A stretch of DNA of 64,000 nt from Methyloceanibacter stevinii (GCF_001723355.1 NZ_LPWE01000002.1:124001-188000), one strand, 5' to 3'; shown: positions 8,378-17,492, counted from the stretch's first letter. Notes: generated from the sequence alone by a model not told the origin. Numbers and translations: made by a program.

Positions 8378-9394
8378 ATGGCACGACGTCGACTCGTACC
8401 CGTGACCCGGAGCACCGGGCTCGGGCCCCTGCCACAGATGGTCGTAGAGACCGCTGGCGAGCACGCGCTGCATCGCGCTTTCAACAAGCATGGCCTAGGG
8501 CCTGCCGCGGCGGAGCAGGACGATCTCTATCTGCCGCACACGGCAATGGTCGGCATCTTCGAACATGCCGCCAAACATATTGGCGCGCGAGACTTCGGAC
8601 TGAACGTTGGACGTCGCATGCCCTATCCCAGCTATGGGCTATGGACAAAATACGTTGTCACCGGCGCGACTCTCATCGACGCCTTGAACCGGTTGTGTGA
8701 TTCCGTACGCTTTCAACACACAGGCGCCATCGTCCGTTTGGAGCGCGAGGGAACCCATGTGGTTCTCCGCCATTACCCGCACAGTCCGACCTATCCCAAC
8801 ACCCAGCATTCCGATCATTTGCTCTACCCGTTGCTGTATTTCCTGCAGCTCTATCTCGGCTCTCAGTGGTGGCCGTCTTGGTTCGAGCTCTGCTATCCGC
8901 GAGACGCCAATGCGAACGAGATCGAACGCCACTTTCCGTCGCCGATTCGCTTCGGCACGGGCAGAGTTGGCGTCGCAATGCCTGCAAGCTGCCTGACTGC
9001 GCGGCGAATTATCTCTCAAGAGTCCGTGTCACTCACCGACCTCGAGATCGAGGACCCCATCCAGCATTTCCAGGAGCCGCTTCGTTCGATCATCGCTTTG
9101 GCGACGTTGCGGCTCATGGAAGGCAAGACCGATCTCGACGGAACCGCCCAACTGGCCGGTGTGAGCACCAGGACTCTCCAGCGCAGTCTCAACGACGAAG
9201 GGATCAGCTATCGCGGGCTTTTGGATCGCGTCTGCGAACGGCGCGCCAAGCAACTGCTCACACAGTCGAACCTGACGATAACGCAGATCGCATTGGCTCT
9301 TGGCTACTCCGAGCATGCGAACTTCACCCGCGCGTTTACGCGCTGGACGGGCCAGTCGCCTCTTCAATACCGGCTGAGAATACGAGCGCGGTAG
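8378..9394 (+). CDS. AraC-family transcriptional regulator, tandem copy 2
   Basis: 338 residues with the same two-domain layout as its neighbours. The start is ATG 8378 with GAGGGAGAACC just upstream. The shared blocks are PVTRSTGLGPLP, FEHAAKHIGARDFGLNVG, WFELCYPRDA and ALGYSEHANFTRAFTRWTG. The DNA of the last block is almost identical to copy 1 (35 consecutive identical bases, then one mismatch), although the rest of the protein is much more diverged. The 137-bp spacer upstream carries two direct ATAACG copies, a possible self-regulatory site. Targets are unknown. Confidence 0.88.
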   Translation: MARRRLVPVTRSTGLGPLPQMVVETAGEHALHRAFNKHGLGPAAAEQDDLYLPHTAMVGIFEHAAKHIGARDFGLNVGRRMPYPSYGLWTKYVVTGATLIDALNRLCDSVRFQHTGAIVRLEREGTHVVLRHYPHSPTYPNTQHSDHLLYPLLYFLQLYLGSQWWPSWFELCYPRDANANEIERHFPSPIRFGTGRVGVAMPASCLTARRIISQESVSLTDLEIEDPIQHFQEPLRSIIALATLRLMEGKTDLDGTAQLAGVSTRTLQRSLNDEGISYRGLLDRVCERRAKQLLTQSNLTITQIALALGYSEHANFTRAFTRWTGQSPLQYRLRIRAR

Positions 9395-9450
9395 CAGAGC
9401 AGACTCGTTCGCATCCACGCCGTGAGCGCCCTGAGCCCGCGTGCACGATA

Positions 9451-9465
9451 GTGAGCGACGCTCAC
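9451..9465. promoter_or_regulatory. 15-bp palindrome upstream of AraC copy 3
   Basis: GTGAGCG-A-CGCTCAC is a perfect inverted repeat with a single central base, placed 73 bp before the third regulator. No T-run follows, so an operator is more likely than a terminator. The bound protein is unknown. Confidence 0.35.
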
Positions 9466-9537
9466 AACAACGCGCAGGATCGTTTCCATCTGTTGTCCAT
9501 TGCTTCAAACGCGCCATCAACGTAGGGTTGTTTTCCC

Positions 9538-10620
9538 TTGCTGTTTCATGCCTTGGCCAAAGACTCCGCGGTGCCGAAGCTGTCAAAACGTTCTGTAGCA
9601 CCGCTGACGCGTGCGACGAGTTTGGCTCCGTTGCGGGATCTGCTTGTCGAGTGGGCGAGCGAACGGGCGCTGCAGGGGGCTTTCCACGAAGAGAACCTGC
9701 CCCTCGTCATTACTGAACACACCGACTTGTTCGTTCCTACGAGCGCACTTGTCGCTGCTTTCGAACGAGCGGCCAGAGCGACAGGCCGGCGGGATTTCGG
9801 TTTTCGCGTCGGCCAACGGCTGCAGCATCAGTCCTTCGGTCTGTGGCTTCAGTATTGCGCACAAGGGGCAACATTGTCCGAAGCGCTGCAGCGCGTCAGC
9901 ACCACATTGCACTTTCACCAAAGCGGGGCACACCTCGGTGTCGTCCGCCAAGGGTCCAGCGCGGTCTTGCGCTATGAACGAAGTCAACCACGCAACGGCC
10001 ACAAGCAGCATTCCGACTATACCATCCCGCCGATCCTGAACGTTCTGCGTCTGTATCTGGGCAAGGCCTGGGCCCCATCGTGGATTGAACTCGACTACCC
10101 GCAAGATGCGGACGCCGGGGTCATCGAGGCGCTGATGCCCGCGCCCATCCGATTCTCGCGGCCCGTGGTCGGCATCGCCATTCCCGCCAACTTGCTGTCG
10201 ACGAAGCGGCCCTATCGAATTGGCAAGCCGATAACTGCCCTCGATGTCGAGATCGCGGATTCTTTGCGGGTTACCGATGAGCCCATGCGGTCCATCTTCG
10301 CGATCGCCGTGCTTCGACTCATGGACGGCAAGACGGACATCGAAGGGACATCCGCCATGGCCGGTATCAGCGTGCGAACCCTTCAGCGCTATCTCAACCA
10401 GGAAGGCTACAGCTACCGCGACCTGGCGGAACGGGTTCGCCTGCGCCGCGCGCGGGACCTGCTGGCGCAAACCGACGTCACGGTCACCGAGGCTGCCTTG
10501 TCACTCGGCTATTCGGAGCATGCCAACTTCACACGCGCCTTCCGCCGGAGCACGGGACTGTCGCCTCTAGAATTCCGGCGCCACATGCGCCGGATCGGTC
10601 TGCGCAAGAACTCATCTTGA
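9538..10620 (+). CDS. AraC-family transcriptional regulator, tandem copy 3
   Basis: About 360 residues, same family: APLTRATSLAPL start block, RDFGFRVGQRLQHQSFGLW, WIELDYPQDA and SLGYSEHANFTRAFRRSTG. The start is uncertain: TTG 9538 gives the longest form and GTG 9571 is possible; both precede the conserved block. Unlike copies 1 and 2, its recognition-helix DNA uses different codons, so it is the older or independently evolving copy. Three 12-bp-spaced GGTCACTT repeats lie immediately after its stop, upstream of a secreted-protein gene that may be its target (inference). Confidence 0.86.
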   Translation: MLFHALAKDSAVPKLSKRSVAPLTRATSLAPLRDLLVEWASERALQGAFHEENLPLVITEHTDLFVPTSALVAAFERAARATGRRDFGFRVGQRLQHQSFGLWLQYCAQGATLSEALQRVSTTLHFHQSGAHLGVVRQGSSAVLRYERSQPRNGHKQHSDYTIPPILNVLRLYLGKAWAPSWIELDYPQDADAGVIEALMPAPIRFSRPVVGIAIPANLLSTKRPYRIGKPITALDVEIADSLRVTDEPMRSIFAIAVLRLMDGKTDIEGTSAMAGISVRTLQRYLNQEGYSYRDLAERVRLRRARDLLAQTDVTVTEAALSLGYSEHANFTRAFRRSTGLSPLEFRRHMRRIGLRKNSS

Positions 10621-10645
10621 AATCGACGCCCAGCTTGCTCAAGCC

Positions 10646-10677
10646 GGTCACTTGCCTGGTCACTTCTCCGGTCACTT
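10646..10677. repeat. Three GGTCACTT direct repeats on a 12-bp phase
   Basis: GGTCACTT occurs at 10646, 10658 and 10670, exactly 12 bp apart, between AraC copy 3 and the secreted protein at 10740. The regular phase suggests a binding array or a short tandem duplication; which one cannot be told from sequence. Confidence 0.55.
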
Positions 10678-10739
10678 GGGCGTCGCACCTCTCTGCGATA
10701 GAATTCCGCATACGGAAACCAGAGTCGGGAATCGTGACT

Positions 10740-11288
10740 ATGAGGGCCATCGGCATCGCCAAGTACATCTCCGCCGCATGTTTCTGCGCAACCGTGGCGC
10801 TACCTCTGCCTGCGTCGGCCGAGGTGGAAGGAGCATGCAGCAAGGCCGTGGGCACCTTTCTCACCACCAATGAACTGGACAACAACGGCCGCGCCGGCAC
10901 GAGCCGCAGTCTGCTCGTGCTGACGAACGGCGGTCATGCCCTGCGGTTCGATTCCGACGAGGAGTCGGCGGCGATGGACACACGCCCCTTCGGCAACAGT
11001 GCCGGCTCGTGGCGCTGCGACGGCGTTGACGACGACGGCACCGTGCGCCTCACCGTCACCACCCTGGACTTCACCTATGCAAACGCCGAAGGCGACACAG
11101 GACAGATTGCGCGGATCGATGCAACCGGTACCTACGTGCCGGAGACGGAGACCATGACCCTCAATGCGGTGCTGGCGTTCTTGCCCCTGAACGCCGAGGC
11201 CCAAAGCGCCGACGCTCTCTCGACGGCGCCGAGCAAGATCCTCATCACCCTGACCGGCAAGAGGATCGACCTGCCAAACGCGCCCTAG
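10740..11288 (+). CDS. Secreted protein of unknown function
   Basis: 182 residues. The first 27 are a signal peptide ending in LPLPASA before EVEGAC. The mature part has two cysteines early on and beta-rich segments (SRSLLVLTNGGHALRFDS, VRLTVTTLDFTYANAEGD), suggesting a small periplasmic beta protein. ATG 10740 is chosen because the signal peptide begins there; a longer in-frame start overlaps the preceding regulator. I do not recognise the family. The phased GGTCACTT array upstream hints at dedicated regulation, possibly by the adjacent AraC proteins. Confidence 0.65.
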   Translation: MRAIGIAKYISAACFCATVALPLPASAEVEGACSKAVGTFLTTNELDNNGRAGTSRSLLVLTNGGHALRFDSDEESAAMDTRPFGNSAGSWRCDGVDDDGTVRLTVTTLDFTYANAEGDTGQIARIDATGTYVPETETMTLNAVLAFLPLNAEAQSADALSTAPSKILITLTGKRIDLPNAP

Positions 11289-11315
11289 GCGAGCTGCTCT
11301 GTCCGACTTGGCCGG

Positions 11316-12359
11316 TCACTCACCGGCCGCCTCCTCATTTGGCTTCGCGGCCTGCACCTTGCCGATCGTGCCGCTGTCGGCTCCGAACCAGATCACGTCC
11401 GTCTTGGGATCGTACATCATGTGGCGCACCGTGCCGCCGCCGGAGGGAACAGGCGTGACCGATACGATCTCCTCCGCCCCCGTGTCAAACGCCACGATCT
11501 GATTGGGCTGCGGCCCCGTTTCGGCGACCCAAACACGACCCGCGCTGTCGAGTGCCGTACCGTAGGGCAGGCTCTTGTCGCCGGCGGGAAGGTCCCATTC
11601 CGCGAACGCCTTGGTCTTGGGATCGAAGCGGCCAAGCTTCCCGCGCACATAGTCCGAGTACCAGACCCGGCCATCGTCCGTGATCTCGAGCCGGCGCGGC
11701 TGCGCTGCGGCGTCCGGAATGTCGTACTCGGTCAGGCTCAGCGATTCCGGGTCGATCAACGCCAGCTTGTTGGTCGCGAAGAGCGCGATCCAAGGCGTTC
11801 CATCGGGTGCGATCTTGATGCCGTAGGGACGCGCGCCCGTGGTCGGAACCGGGATCAGATCCACCTTCCGGTCGGCGAGCCGCAAACGGCCGACAAAGTT
11901 TCCATGCTGAACCGTGAACCAGATGTGGCTCCCGTCCGCATCGAACACCAGCGTATGGGGATCCTTGGCCTTCGGATCGGGCATCTCGATCCGCTCGATC
12001 GTATCGGTCTTCGGATCGTAGCGGCCGACATAAGCATTGCGATTGCCCGCGAACCAAACGATGCCGTCGGCATCGACAATCAGATTATGCGGACCGGCCC
12101 CTTCGCCGAGATCGCGCCGGAAGAAGTCACCGCTCGAAGGGGTGAGACGCCCCAAATAGCCGTTCGCCTGCCCGACGAACCAGATCTCGTCCTCACCGGC
12201 GGCGAACGGATCGCGCGGGCGCCCGTCGTAAGGCACGTTCCATTCCTGGATATCGACGATGCCGCCGGCAGCAAACGTGCTTTCCGGATGTGCGACCGCG
12301 AGCGCCGCAGCCAATGCGACGGCAGGGGCGATACCAAATCGCAGATCAGGACGAAACAT
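11316..12359 (-). CDS. Secreted virginiamycin B lyase-like beta-propeller
   Basis: 347 residues: a signal peptide (to about STFAAGG) and repeated blades with the pattern (D)G-x-(I/V)W-(F/V) followed by LGRxDPKT, as in streptogramin lyase/Vgb and NHL-like propellers. At least six blades can be counted. Homology to Vgb is usually insufficient to claim antibiotic lysis, and I could not confirm catalytic residues, so a periplasmic binding or lyase role is all that is supported. The start ATG 12359 has GAGGAGG directly upstream. It is divergent from the VWA gene at 12541. Confidence 0.8.
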   Translation of the reverse strand: MFRPDLRFGIAPAVALAAALAVAHPESTFAAGGIVDIQEWNVPYDGRPRDPFAAGEDEIWFVGQANGYLGRLTPSSGDFFRRDLGEGAGPHNLIVDADGIVWFAGNRNAYVGRYDPKTDTIERIEMPDPKAKDPHTLVFDADGSHIWFTVQHGNFVGRLRLADRKVDLIPVPTTGARPYGIKIAPDGTPWIALFATNKLALIDPESLSLTEYDIPDAAAQPRRLEITDDGRVWYSDYVRGKLGRFDPKTKAFAEWDLPAGDKSLPYGTALDSAGRVWVAETGPQPNQIVAFDTGAEEIVSVTPVPSGGGTVRHMMYDPKTDVIWFGADSGTIGKVQAAKPNEEAAGE

Positions 12360-12540
12360 CTGGACCTCCTCGAACACAGCTTCACATCAGGTTGGTTCAA
12401 CCCATAACGAACAGTCCGGGTCCTGGTGTGACCGAACATGCGCTCCGTGATCAGGTTTCCGTGATCGCCCGCTCGGATCTGACACCCGTTCGCGGCTTCC
12501 GCTATACTGAAGCACTCAGGCTGATGCTTCCGGAGCAACG

Positions 12541-13302
12541 ATGCCGTCACGACGCCTATGCCATGCGGCCCTCGCGCTGCTGACCGTTCTTGCCATGCAC
12601 CTGGCGGTGACCGGCAGTTCCCTGGCACAAGAGGTGCCGTTCGACGACCAAGACCGTCCCTATTGCACCGAGGACGCGATGATCGTCTTCGATGCGTCGG
12701 GCTCCATGGCCGGCAACACGGTCCAGGGACTGTTCAGCGACAAGTCCCGCATCGGCGAGGTCCGCGCCGCGCTGGCGCAGGTTCTTCCAGACGTCACGCG
12801 GTTTCGGAGGGTGGGCCTTATTACCTACGGCCCCGGGCCCTACCAGCACTGCAATGTGCGGCTGAACTTTCCGCCCGAGCCGAATGCCAGCCAGCACATT
12901 CTCGGCATCGTCAACGAGATCAACCCCGCCGGTAAAACGCCGCTCGTCAATGCGGTGGTCGCTGCAGCGAGGATTTTCGAACATGTATCGGCGCCGGGGA
13001 CGATTGTCCTACTCACCGATGGTGAGGAGACGTGTGGCGGCGATCCTTGCGAACTCGGCAAGCTGCTCAAGCAGAAAAGCGAACATCTCACAGTTCACGT
13101 CATCGGCTATCAGCTCAGGAGTTTTCGCTGGACCGGCGCGCAGAGCTACCTCCAAACGAAATGTCTCGCCGAGGAAACCGGCGGCTACTACATCACGGCC
13201 GACAACCGTCAGGACCTCATCGAGGCTTTCCGCAAGACGCTTGGCTGTCCCATGATGTCCGCCCTTCCCCACTCCGCCGTGCCCCACGGCGTATTGCGCT
13301 AG
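12541..13302 (+). CDS. Secreted von Willebrand factor A domain protein
   Basis: 253 residues with a signal peptide (cleavage near SLAQ) followed by a VWA domain: MIDAS motif DASGSM at about residue 51, the conserved TPL (GKTPLVNAV) and LLTDGEETC. The metal-ion-dependent adhesion residues D-x-S-x-S are intact. Cysteines (YC, HC, TC-GGDPC, KC, GC) suggest disulphides in the periplasm. The role is unknown; it stands alone between a propeller gene and a membrane protein. The start is ATG 12541 with GGAGCAACG upstream. Confidence 0.85.
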   Translation: MPSRRLCHAALALLTVLAMHLAVTGSSLAQEVPFDDQDRPYCTEDAMIVFDASGSMAGNTVQGLFSDKSRIGEVRAALAQVLPDVTRFRRVGLITYGPGPYQHCNVRLNFPPEPNASQHILGIVNEINPAGKTPLVNAVVAAARIFEHVSAPGTIVLLTDGEETCGGDPCELGKLLKQKSEHLTVHVIGYQLRSFRWTGAQSYLQTKCLAEETGGYYITADNRQDLIEAFRKTLGCPMMSALPHSAVPHGVLR

Positions 13303-13410
13303 CCCGCAGCGAGCGCGGGCTGCGCGCAGGGCAGTGTCGCGAGGACACGGTCTTCCGGCTGACAAGCGGGTAGGCCATACTCGTTGGCGCTGTGGGGGGA
13401 CAAGCAGCCA

Positions 13411-14067
13411 ATGAAGCCATCTCACCTCTTACTTCTGACAACGATCGCGACGGGCACGCTCTATGTCGTGAGTTTCGTCGCCCTCGGCAACGACCGTCCG
13501 ACGATCGAGACAAGCGGGCAAGAGATCGTCGCATGGCTCACGGAAAACGGCGCGCGGGCGCGGACCTATGCCTGGCTGTCGGCGCTCGTGTCGATGGGCT
13601 TCACCATTTTTGGTGGGCTTATCGCAAGCGCCTTGCCGCGGCCCCATCGCTACATCTTCCTTGGCGGTGCCTTGGGTTTCGCAATCACGGCGCAGGTGCA
13701 AGCCTGGTTTTGGGCGGGCCTGGCCTTCCATCCACAGGACCTCGATGCGGGAACCGCGCGCGTGCTGTTCGACATCACCCAGTTTTGGGGACCGGTCGTC
13801 AACGCCTCGATGGTCGCCATGGCCGCGCCTATCGCGACCCTCGGAATCGGCGCCGACCCCGTCGTCCCCCGCTGGCTCGCCTGGCTCAGCGCGATCTTCG
13901 GCATCGAGCAAGCAATCGAGACCATCACCGTGTTCGGCCAGTCGGGCTTCATTGCGCCGGGCGGCACGATGAACGTCTATCTCGGCGGCGTGCTCGGCTT
14001 TCTCTTTGTGGTGGGTATGCTGGTGTGGGCCATGCCCCGCCTGGACCGGACCGAGCCTGCTACTTGA
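13411..14067 (+). CDS. Integral membrane protein of unknown function
   Basis: 218 residues with about six hydrophobic segments. ATG 13411 is preferred over an in-frame TTG at 13384. No catalytic or transport motif is recognised; it has the look of DoxX- or DUF4386-size membrane proteins without a clear match. It overlaps the 3' end of the convergent TetR gene by 8 bp. Confidence 0.6.
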   Translation: MKPSHLLLLTTIATGTLYVVSFVALGNDRPTIETSGQEIVAWLTENGARARTYAWLSALVSMGFTIFGGLIASALPRPHRYIFLGGALGFAITAQVQAWFWAGLAFHPQDLDAGTARVLFDITQFWGPVVNASMVAMAAPIATLGIGADPVVPRWLAWLSAIFGIEQAIETITVFGQSGFIAPGGTMNVYLGGVLGFLFVVGMLVWAMPRLDRTEPAT

Positions 14068-14677
14068 GCCGGGGCGAAAACAGCAGCTTCACGTATGACC
14101 GCAGGAGCATGATCTGCCGCGCCGTGATCGATGGCTCGGAAACAGCGCGCGACATCACGATGCCCCCCTCGATCACGGAGCTGACCATGTCGGCGAGATC
14201 GTCCGGTTCGACATCGTCGTGCGGCGGGTAGACCGCGAGGATCGCATCGAACATCTTCCGGAACCTCCCGCGCCAGCCGAGGACCGCGCGGCGGTTGGCT
14301 TCGCGGACATCCGCGTTGAAGAGCCTGTCTTGATAGACGGCCGTCGCCACGATGCATCCGGGATGCCCGTTCGGCATATCCTCGATCAGTTCGGCCAGCA
14401 GTTTGAGCGCAATCAAAGCCACCTGCAGCGGATCGTCGGCAAGATCCCTTGCGCGTGCGAACACATCGTCGAAGAGTTGATCCTCGACCGCGATGTGGCG
14501 CTCGATCAAGGCAGACGCCAGCGCGTTCTTGTCCCGGAAGTGATAAAAGAAGCCGCTCTTGGTCAGCTCAGCGCTGGCTACGATCTCGTCGATCGACGTG
14601 GCATCGAACCCTTTCGTCAGGATGGCGTCCTGCGCCACGTCGAGAATCTTCTTCCGTGTGTCTTCCCCGCGCGCCAC
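14060..14677 (-). CDS. TetR-family transcriptional regulator
   Basis: 205 residues beginning VARGEDTRKKILDVAQDAIL with the TetR helix-turn-helix FDATSIDEIVASAELTKSGF and YHFRDKNALASALIERH. GTG 14677 is the chosen start (GGAAGGG upstream); the open frame runs 55 codons further, but that stretch spells the operator region and is not protein-like. The C-terminal domain (NGHPGCIVATAVYQDRLF) resembles the AcrR/NemR-like group. It is divergent from the homocysteine methyltransferase gene, with a cluster of GGTAC palindromes between, which suggests control of itself and possibly of that gene. Confidence 0.88.
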   Translation of the reverse strand: MARGEDTRKKILDVAQDAILTKGFDATSIDEIVASAELTKSGFFYHFRDKNALASALIERHIAVEDQLFDDVFARARDLADDPLQVALIALKLLAELIEDMPNGHPGCIVATAVYQDRLFNADVREANRRAVLGWRGRFRKMFDAILAVYPPHDDVEPDDLADMVSSVIEGGIVMSRAVSEPSITARQIMLLRSYVKLLFSPRLK

Positions 14678-14705
14678 GCCCTGCCCTTCCAAAAACCTGA
14701 CTGGG

Positions 14706-14737
14706 GGTACAGTACCACCGGTACGGTTTTTCCGTAC
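14706..14737. promoter_or_regulatory. GGTAC palindrome cluster, probable TetR operator
   Basis: GGTAC-A-GTACC (14706-14716) and GTACGG-TTTTT-CCGTAC (14721-14737) are two perfect inverted repeats sharing GTAC half-sites, 29 bp upstream of the TetR start codon. This is the expected position for autorepression. The assignment to this regulator is inferred. Confidence 0.55.
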
Positions 14738-14888
14738 GTCATTGGCGGCGTCTGCCGGAATGAACCTGCACAGCATTGAAATTGCGGCGTAAAATTGAAA
14801 CCTCTTTCCGCACCGCAAGTCGCCTTGTTCCACCGCCGCCAAGGTCTAAATACCGTGACTCAACTTCGACACGACGAGGAGACGCACG

Positions 14889-15833
14889 ATGGCCAATGTT
14901 GAGGCGCTGCTTAGGACCGACCGACTTTTCCTGACCGATGGCGGTTTCGAGACGTGGCTATTTTTTCAGAAGGGCTTCGAAGCACCGGAGTTCGCGGCCA
15001 TTGTCCTGATGGATGATGAAGCCGCACGCGCCGCGATGCGCAGCTACTTCGACGGCTTCTTGTCGATGGCGGAACGCGCCGGCACCGGTTTCGTCCTCGA
15101 CACCAATACCTGGCGCGGCGGCGGGCACTGGGGACCGGCTCTCGGCAAGTCCGCAACCGATATGTTGCGGCTGACCGCCGACGCCGTCTCCTTCGCCAAG
15201 GACATCCGCGCGGCATGGCAGTCTCGGGTTGCGCCGATCCTGCTCAACGGCGTCATCGGCCCCGCCGGCGACGGCTATGCCGCCGATACGCAGTTGTCGC
15301 CGGAGGCGGCGCGCGATCTGCACCGACCGCAAATCGAATGTCTGGCTCGGGCCGGCGTCGACATGGTCTCGGCCGTCACCATGCCCCATACGAGCGAGGC
15401 CATCGGCATTACGCAATGCGGGGCAGAGTTCGGACTGCCCCGGATATCCTTTACAGTCGAGACCGACGGACATCTGCCCTCAGGCGAGTCGTTGGGCGAG
15501 GCCGTCGCCAAGGTCGACGCGGCCACCGGCAACGGACCCCTCTACTACATGGTGAACTGCGCCCATCCGGATCACTTTGCCGAGGCCGTCCAGACCGATG
15601 CGTCCTGGGTCGGGCGCATCGGCGGCGTCCGGGCCAACGCATCGCGGCTGAGCCATGCCGAGATCGACGAGGCAGAGGAACTCGACGACGGCGATCCCGA
15701 AGAGTTCGGCCTGCTCCATGTGGCGCTCGCCAAACGCTTACCGGGCCTGCGCGTGGTCGGCGGCTGTTGCGGCACGGATCACCGCCACGTGGCTTGCGTG
15801 TCGAAACACCTGCACGAGAAGGCGGCGGCCTAG
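14889..15833 (+). CDS. Homocysteine S-methyltransferase family protein
   Basis: 314 residues of the BHMT/MmuM pfam02574 type. The zinc-binding cysteines are present: MVNCAHPDHF at about residue 222 and VVGGCCGTDHRH near the C-terminus; the N-terminal LTDGGFETWLFF matches the family start. It would transfer a methyl group to homocysteine or a related thiol. The donor (S-methylmethionine, betaine or other) is not evident. The start ATG 14889 has an ACGAGGAG element upstream. It is divergent from a TetR gene. Confidence 0.88.
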   Translation: MANVEALLRTDRLFLTDGGFETWLFFQKGFEAPEFAAIVLMDDEAARAAMRSYFDGFLSMAERAGTGFVLDTNTWRGGGHWGPALGKSATDMLRLTADAVSFAKDIRAAWQSRVAPILLNGVIGPAGDGYAADTQLSPEAARDLHRPQIECLARAGVDMVSAVTMPHTSEAIGITQCGAEFGLPRISFTVETDGHLPSGESLGEAVAKVDAATGNGPLYYMVNCAHPDHFAEAVQTDASWVGRIGGVRANASRLSHAEIDEAEELDDGDPEEFGLLHVALAKRLPGLRVVGGCCGTDHRHVACVSKHLHEKAAA

Positions 15834-15843
15834 ACGCGGCCGA

Positions 15844-16470
15844 TCAAACTTCCACGCCCTTCTTCGCGTAGTAGGCCTTGATCGATGGGTCTTTCATGAC
15901 CCGCTGGAAGTGCTCGATGAGTCCCGGCGCGACCTTCTCAACTAGGTCGGTCGGAACGTGGTCCATGATGCCCGACGTCATTTGCCGGATCAGCATCGCC
16001 ACTTTGAGATCGGCAATGGTGAGGCGGTCGTCTGCGAAATACCGCCCCCCATGGTCGGCCAGGTTCTGGTTCAGCCGCTTGAGATAAAGCGGGAACATGC
16101 CCTCGACCAGTTCCTCGCGCCGCGCCTTCTTCTCGTCGTCCGGCATGAACATCGTCGGCACGATCACATTCAGGAGGTCCTCCACGGCATCCATGGTCTC
16201 GTCGCACAGCGCCGCTTGCCAGAAGTCGGACGGATAAAGTCCCGTCAGCTTGCCAACATAGCGGTTGATCGCGTTCGACTGCGTCAGGACCTTACCGTCG
16301 GCCACCAGCACCGGCAGCGCGCCGAAGGGCGTCGCGGCCTTCCGCTCGGGCCAGTCCGCCATCGGCACGCGGTCGTCGTGGAAGGGAACCCCGCCCATTG
16401 CGAGTGCGAGCCGCGCGGGCTCGCCGCGTCCCCCGTGAAAATCGAAATAGGTCAGTTTCAAGTCGCTCAT
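15844..16470 (-). CDS. Glutathione S-transferase family protein
   Basis: 208 residues, thioredoxin-fold N-domain (LTYFDFHGGRGEPARLAL, with the catalytic-type Tyr near residue 7 and the cis-Pro in GALPVLV) and an all-helical C-domain with the RYFADDRLTIADLKV capping box. The pattern is Sigma-class-like. ATG 16470 follows GAGGAAACGCAG. It lies 47 bp downstream of acuI on the same strand, so the two are probably one transcript handling electrophilic acrylyl-type metabolites (inference). Confidence 0.88.
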   Translation of the reverse strand: MSDLKLTYFDFHGGRGEPARLALAMGGVPFHDDRVPMADWPERKAATPFGALPVLVADGKVLTQSNAINRYVGKLTGLYPSDFWQAALCDETMDAVEDLLNVIVPTMFMPDDEKKARREELVEGMFPLYLKRLNQNLADHGGRYFADDRLTIADLKVAMLIRQMTSGIMDHVPTDLVEKVAPGLIEHFQRVMKDPSIKAYYAKKGVEV

Positions 16471-16517
16471 CTGCGTTTCCTCGCTCGTTCCCGGAGTCTC
16501 GTTCGTCCGGACTCCGA

Positions 16518-17492
16518 TCAAATCTCGACGACCAAGCGGCCGCGGACCTTACCAGCCAGGATATCGTGCGCCGCCGGAATAACCTCATCACAAGCGATTG
16601 TTCGGGTCATCGACGCGAGCTTGTCGAGATCGAGGTCCTTTGCCAGCCGGGCCCAAGCCTCGATGCGCCGCTCCTTCGGCGCATAAACCGAGTCGATGCC
16701 GAGCAGCGACACGCCCCGCAAGATAAAGGGCATGACCGTGGCGGGCAGGTCCATGCCGCCGGCAAGACCGCAAGCGGCGATCGCACCGCCATAGCGCGTC
16801 ATGGCGAGGGCATTAGCCAGCGTGGTCGAGCCAACGGTGTCGACGCCAACAGCCCAACGCTCTTTCCCGAGCGGCCTTGCGCGCCCGCCAAGCTCGGCGC
16901 GATCCAAAATCTCGCTCGCCCCGAGCGACATCAAATAGTCGGCCTCCTCGGCGCGCCCCGTCGAGGCGATCACTCGCCAGCCACGTCCCGCCAGAAGCGA
17001 GATCGCCACCGAACCAACCCCGCCGGCCGCACCTGTGACGAGGGCATCTCCCTGGTCCGGCGTCATGCCATGCCGTTCGAGGGCCAGCACACACAGCATC
17101 GCCGTGTAGCCGGCCGTACCGATCGCCATCGCTTGGGCCCGTGAAAGACCTTGTGGCAAAGGCACGAGCCAATCGCCGTTCACCCGCGTCAGCTCCGCGT
17201 AGCCGCCAAGGTGGGTCTCCCCCAGCCCCCAACCGTTCAAGACGACCTCGTCGCCGGGCTTGAAGTCAGGATGGCAGGAGACTTCCACAATGCCGGAGAA
17301 ATCTATCCCGCCGATCATGGGAAAACGCCGCACGACCGGCGCCTTGCCGGTGATCGCCAACCCGTCCTTGTAGTTGACCGTGGAATGGGTCACCCGGACC
17401 GTGACGTCGCCGTCCATGAGCGCGTCTTCCGGGAATTCCCCCAGCTTGGCGGTTGTCCCGTTCTCAGATTTGTCGATGACGATTGCGCGCAT
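16518..17492 (-). CDS. acuI: Acrylyl-CoA reductase AcuI-like, MDR superfamily
   Basis: 324 residues with the YhdH/AcuI pattern: [19 protein letters not shown] near residue 40, [10 protein letters not shown], and the NADPH site [21 protein letters not shown]. This zinc-less MDR enzyme reduces acrylyl-CoA to propionyl-CoA in 3-hydroxypropionate or DMSP metabolism and detoxifies acrylate. ATG 17492 begins MRAIVIDKS, the family N-terminus. No acu or dmd neighbours are seen; the GST gene follows directly. Confidence 0.88.
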   Translation of the reverse strand: MRAIVIDKSENGTTAKLGEFPEDALMDGDVTVRVTHSTVNYKDGLAITGKAPVVRRFPMIGGIDFSGIVEVSCHPDFKPGDEVVLNGWGLGETHLGGYAELTRVNGDWLVPLPQGLSRAQAMAIGTAGYTAMLCVLALERHGMTPDQGDALVTGAAGGVGSVAISLLAGRGWRVIASTGRAEEADYLMSLGASEILDRAELGGRARPLGKERWAVGVDTVGSTTLANALAMTRYGGAIAACGLAGGMDLPATVMPFILRGVSLLGIDSVYAPKERRIEAWARLAKDLDLDKLASMTRTIACDEVIPAAHDILAGKVRGRLVVEI

